Below the pieces are notes generated by a model. That model saw nothing but the letters and a program-made list of their open reading frames with translations, was not told the origin of the DNA and made no database searches. A program made the translations under genes and the position numbers. A stretch of 7,713 bases of DNA from Candidatus Hydrogenedentota bacterium. Lineage in GTDB: Bacteria > Hydrogenedentota > Hydrogenedentia > Hydrogenedentales > SLHB01. Below are positions 5,694-7,713 of the stretch, piece after piece. The first letter of the stretch is position 1; the number at the start of each line of letters is the position of its first letter. The DNA is taken from contig DUZM01000170.1 in the NCBI GenBank assembly GCA_013349485.1, forward strand, positions 1 to 7,713, read 5' to 3'.

Positions 5694-6923
5694 TCAGCCG
5701 CCGGATAGAATGTCGGCCACCGAGAACAACGGAATATACGCGCTGATCAACGCAAACCCGAACACAAATGCAATCAGCAGGTAGAGCAGCGCGATCAGTG
5801 GGAATTGGAATGACTGCTGCCGCGTCCCCTGCGCCTCATACGTGTTTGCCAGGAGAATGAGGCTCTGGGCGGTTTCCTGGCGGCTTCTAGTCGGTGCGAT
5901 CACCGGGCCGAATGTCTCTGGCAAGACCGTTGTCGCCGAGAGACTGCGGGAAAGACGGTTCCCTGCGGCCACTTCCTGGGCCAGTGCGGCCGCGGCACGA
6001 CGGAGCACGGCGTTGTCCGCGGCGCGTGCCGCGAAATCCAGGCTTTCTTCTGCGGGTACGCCTGCGCCAAGCAAGACGCCCAAGGCGCGGCTGAACCGTG
6101 CGATAGAGCGCGCGCGATACGGCCTCCCCCAACGCGGCAAATGCGAACGGAAACCGTCCACGAGGGGGCCGACAGCGCGGTTTTTCCTTAGCAGGTGAAC
6201 GGCGATAACGAAAGCGTTGACTAACACTACGAGTGCGCATATCACGGACATTCGCCGGCCGGCGGCCACCCAGCTTGAAACGTCGAGCGCGAACTGGGTG
6301 GGCGCGGGCAGCCTGCCGCCAAGTTGCTGGAATGTCTCTCCCATTCCGAGCATTAGCCGCGCCATTACATAGAGCGCCGCTGCTCCGAACAGCACCGCTA
6401 CGCCGATGAAGACGTAGGGATTGAGGAGGAGATATCGCCGCTCGGAAACGGCCCGGTCGCGCGAGCGCGCATACCGCGCTAGCTGTGCGAAAACGAGGGC
6501 CAAATTGCCGGTTTTCTCCCCATGGGCGACGGCGCTGATGTGCAAGGGCGTGAAGTGCCCGAGATGATGGGTCATGGCGTCGGCGAGCGTGCTGCCGCCG
6601 TCAATTCTACGGCGGAGGTCTCTGCAGAGCCTTGTCAGCGCGCTCATCCCGCCATCGCGCGCCAGCACGTCGAGGGCCTCGCCGAGCGGTCGCTCATGCA
6701 ACGCGGCGAAGCGCAGTTCGTCGAACAAACGGGCAATGCCCGCAGACGAAACCCGCCGCATCCCGGGTACCCACCAGCGGCGCGTGCCACATGCATTCAC
6801 GATTTCGACCTGATGCCCGCGTTCGGCAAGACGCTTGGCGACGCCACGGGTAGAATACGCCTCCATGAACCCCTCAAAGGGTGCCCCCTCGATGTCGGTG
6901 GCTCGATATCTGAACAATGGCAC
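5694..6923 (-). CDS. GspF/PilC-family inner-membrane platform protein, first copy, divergent
   Basis: This 409-residue polytopic protein is one of three adjacent GspF/PilC homologues, the inner-membrane platform on which the assembly ATPase acts. It opens with the family N-terminus (MPLFRYRATDIEGAPFEG, about residues 1-45), followed by a first GspF domain (about 60-190) carrying the conserved GEKTGNL at 135-141, and a second domain (about 270-400). Membrane helices are predicted by eye at about 168-192, 224-245 and 375-399, and the length is normal for the family. The second domain is unusual: where a GE-x-x-G-x-L motif is expected it reads VIAPTRSRQETAQSL (341-355), so the motif is lost. The first-domain stretch LRFAALHERPLGEAL also departs from the usual 'L..L...G.pL'. 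The start is GTG at 6923, with GAGGGA seven bases upstream. It is likely the first gene of the secretion operon. Family membership is secure; whether the system exports proteins or builds a pilus is not. Confidence 0.9.
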   Translation of the reverse strand: MPLFRYRATDIEGAPFEGFMEAYSTRGVAKRLAERGHQVEIVNACGTRRWWVPGMRRVSSAGIARLFDELRFAALHERPLGEALDVLARDGGMSALTRLCRDLRRRIDGGSTLADAMTHHLGHFTPLHISAVAHGEKTGNLALVFAQLARYARSRDRAVSERRYLLLNPYVFIGVAVLFGAAALYVMARLMLGMGETFQQLGGRLPAPTQFALDVSSWVAAGRRMSVICALVVLVNAFVIAVHLLRKNRAVGPLVDGFRSHLPRWGRPYRARSIARFSRALGVLLGAGVPAEESLDFAARAADNAVLRRAAAALAQEVAAGNRLSRSLSATTVLPETFGPVIAPTRSRQETAQSLILLANTYEAQGTRQQSFQFPLIALLYLLIAFVFGFALISAYIPLFSVADILSGG

Positions 6924-7068
6924 GGCACAATCCCTCGGGAAAGAAGGCCATCCGTTTTGTCAACGACACGTAGATGCGGGATGGGCGCGGGAGATCACTT
7001 TCAAACAAATCAGAAGGCACCCCCGCATCGAAGCCGCCGCTGACGAAATTCCGGGGTCCAAACGGTGG
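6924..7068. other. 145-bp spacer between the anti-sigma gene and the first gspF
   Basis: This is the natural place for a promoter of the secretion genes. A perfect TTGACA is present on the minus strand (6963-6958), but I find no matching -10 box at 16-18 bp and no clear ECF-type GGAAC/CGTC pair. No hairpin-plus-T terminator is visible, so read-through from the anti-sigma gene is possible. Confidence 0.4.
6931..6936 (-). promoter_or_regulatory. Ribosome binding site for the GTG start of the first gspF
   Basis: GAGGGA on the minus strand lies seven bases before GTG at 6923. It supports the GTG as the start codon, and the protein then begins exactly with the family consensus MPLFRYRA. Confidence 0.6.
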
Positions 7069-7566
7069 TCACGGCGCTCCTGGGCCGGAGTCTTGCTCGG
7101 CAGCGGCAAAAGCGATTCCCTTTCGCCAAACGATGTTGTTGCCCAGCAGCTCGTCCGGGGTCCCTTTCTGGCCGATGATGGGAACGGCGTCAATGCCGGC
7201 AGCCGAGATGGGAACGCTAGTAACCAGCATCATGAAACCGAAAAGGCCTCCCAACATAAACATGACGGTGGCGGCAACGCCCAACCGGCCCAACGCTTGG
7301 CCGGCTCGGCGCCGCCGACCACGTCTTGGACAGGCTTGTCGGTTTGGCTGTATCTGCATCCGGCGCTCAAGATCGGCCCAGTCGCCAATGGAGGCGGCGC
7401 GTTCCAATGCCCGGCCACTAACCGCCAGAAGCCACTCGAGTTCGGCCTTTTCCTCGTTGCACGCGTAGCAGCAGTCCAGGTGGGCCTGAACCCCGCGCCA
7501 GACGGCTTCCGGCAAATCGCCGGCCGCGTAGCGCGGCAGCATGCGTCGTGTTTGTTCGCAGTCCAT
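7069..7566 (-). CDS. Membrane-anchored zinc-finger anti-sigma factor
   Basis: This 165-residue protein is likely to hold the upstream ECF sigma factor inactive at the inner membrane. Residues 1-50 form a ZAS-type (anti-sigma zinc finger) domain: Cys3, then His29-x3-Cys33-x2-Cys36, with the 'AAGDLPE...V..HL..C..C' spacing typical of the family. A charged linker follows, with a very basic patch around residues 81-88. One transmembrane helix spans about residues 95-117, and the extracytoplasmic tail of about 48 residues matches no domain I recognise. The start is ATG at 7566, supported by a strong Shine-Dalgarno (AAGGTGGGG) eight bases upstream. The gene ends 145 bp before the first gspF on the same strand, so co-expression with the secretion genes is possible but not shown. 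Seen: HxxxCxxC and the membrane helix. Known: ZAS proteins bind ECF factors. Inferred: partnership with the sigma fragment. Confidence 0.82.
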   Translation of the reverse strand: MDCEQTRRMLPRYAAGDLPEAVWRGVQAHLDCCYACNEEKAELEWLLAVSGRALERAASIGDWADLERRMQIQPNRQACPRRGRRRRAGQALGRLGVAATVMFMLGGLFGFMMLVTSVPISAAGIDAVPIIGQKGTPDELLGNNIVWRKGIAFAAAEQDSGPGAP

Positions 7567-7574
7567 GATAAGAC

Positions 7575-7583
7575 CCCCACCTT
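7575..7583 (-). promoter_or_regulatory. Ribosome binding site of the anti-sigma gene
   Basis: The minus strand reads AAGGTGGGG eight bases before the ATG at 7566. It fixes that start against an overlapping ATG in another frame at 7580, which lies inside this site and gives no recognisable protein. Confidence 0.7.
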
Positions 7584-7624
7584 ATAACGAATGATGACAA
7601 TCTACTGACACTCCAGGTGCTTTT

Positions 7625-7713
7625 TCATAGGGAATAGGTCTTCCTAAGCGTCTCGCGCAATTTTTTGATAGCCAATAGTTTACGCGATCTGACTGTATTC
7701 ACTGGGCACTGCA
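7625..7713 (-). CDS. ECF-type RNA polymerase sigma factor, C-terminal fragment (partial)
   Basis: This is the end of a gene that begins beyond the right edge of the window. The 28 visible residues are QCPVNTVRSRKLLAIKKL followed by RETLRKTYSL and a TGA stop. The pattern 'P-V-N-T-V-R-S-R-(x)n-A-x-K-K-L-R-E' is the recognition helix and tail of sigma-70 region 4.2, the helix-turn-helix that reads the -35 element, as it occurs at the very C-terminus of ECF sigma factors. The stop lies 58 bp before a gene for a zinc-finger membrane anti-sigma factor on the same strand, which is the usual ECF sigma/anti-sigma arrangement and strengthens the call. The subgroup and the target promoters cannot be judged from so short a fragment. 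A response-regulator HTH (LuxR type) is the main alternative, but it fits the VNTVRSR tail and the neighbour less well. Confidence 0.8.
   Translation of the reverse strand, partial: QCPVNTVRSRKLLAIKKLRETLRKTYSL

Noticed and set aside
6958..6963. Perfect TTGACA (minus strand) upstream of the first gspF as a housekeeping -35 box
   Set aside because: No TATAAT-like sequence follows at 16-18 bp, and the expected -10 place is the C-rich stretch next to the ribosome binding site.
6835..7587. Plus-strand open frame of 250 codons opposite the anti-sigma gene
   Set aside because: It covers the anti-sigma gene antisense, and the minus-strand product has a clear zinc finger, membrane helix and ribosome binding site, while this one matches nothing.

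Overview
The window is a moderately GC-rich stretch of bacterial DNA (my estimate is close to 60% GC, uncounted) from a diderm (two-membrane) bacterium. Every convincing gene is on the minus strand, so transcription runs from high to low coordinates. The genes form one compact cluster for a type II secretion / type IV pilus-like machine, preceded by an ECF sigma factor and its membrane anti-sigma factor. I cannot place the organism firmly. Long non-coding stretches with short palindromic repeats, an ECF/zinc-finger anti-sigma pair and multiplied gspF genes are all compatible with Planctomycetota or a related environmental phylum, but this is a weak inference.

Layout in the direction of transcription: (1) 7713-7625, C-terminal end of an ECF sigma factor cut by the window edge. 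(2) 7566-7069, a zinc-finger (HxxxCxxC) anti-sigma factor with one membrane helix. (3) 6923-5694, 5620-4412 and 4406-3246, three successive GspF/PilC inner-membrane platform proteins, divergent from one another. (4) 3226-1961, a short GspE/PilB-type assembly ATPase with Walker A, Walker B, Asp and His boxes and a tetracysteine zinc site. (5) 1950-1255, a GspI/PilV-like pseudopilin with an unusually long presequence. (6) 840-259, a GspJ/PilW-like pseudopilin. (7) 256-1, the start of a GspK/PilX-like minor pseudopilin, cut by the window edge.

The ATPase would power a rotary or scooping movement of the GspF platform, which extracts pseudopilins from the inner membrane and stacks them into a short fibre. 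The three minor pseudopilins are in the classical I-J-K (or PilV-W-X) order and would form the fibre tip. The major pseudopilin, prepilin peptidase, secretin and GspL/M-like proteins are not in the window. Gaps inside the cluster are 2-73 bp, except for 145 bp before the first gspF and 414 bp before the GspJ-like gene. That 414-bp gap holds a perfect 66-bp direct repeat and dRS3-like palindromes.

The points most worth a second look are the three unequal GspF proteins served by one ATPase, the repeat-laden 5' regions of the two pseudopilin genes (both carry an AGTCCC/GGGACT inverted repeat and both could encode very long presequences), and the sigma/anti-sigma pair at the head of the cluster.
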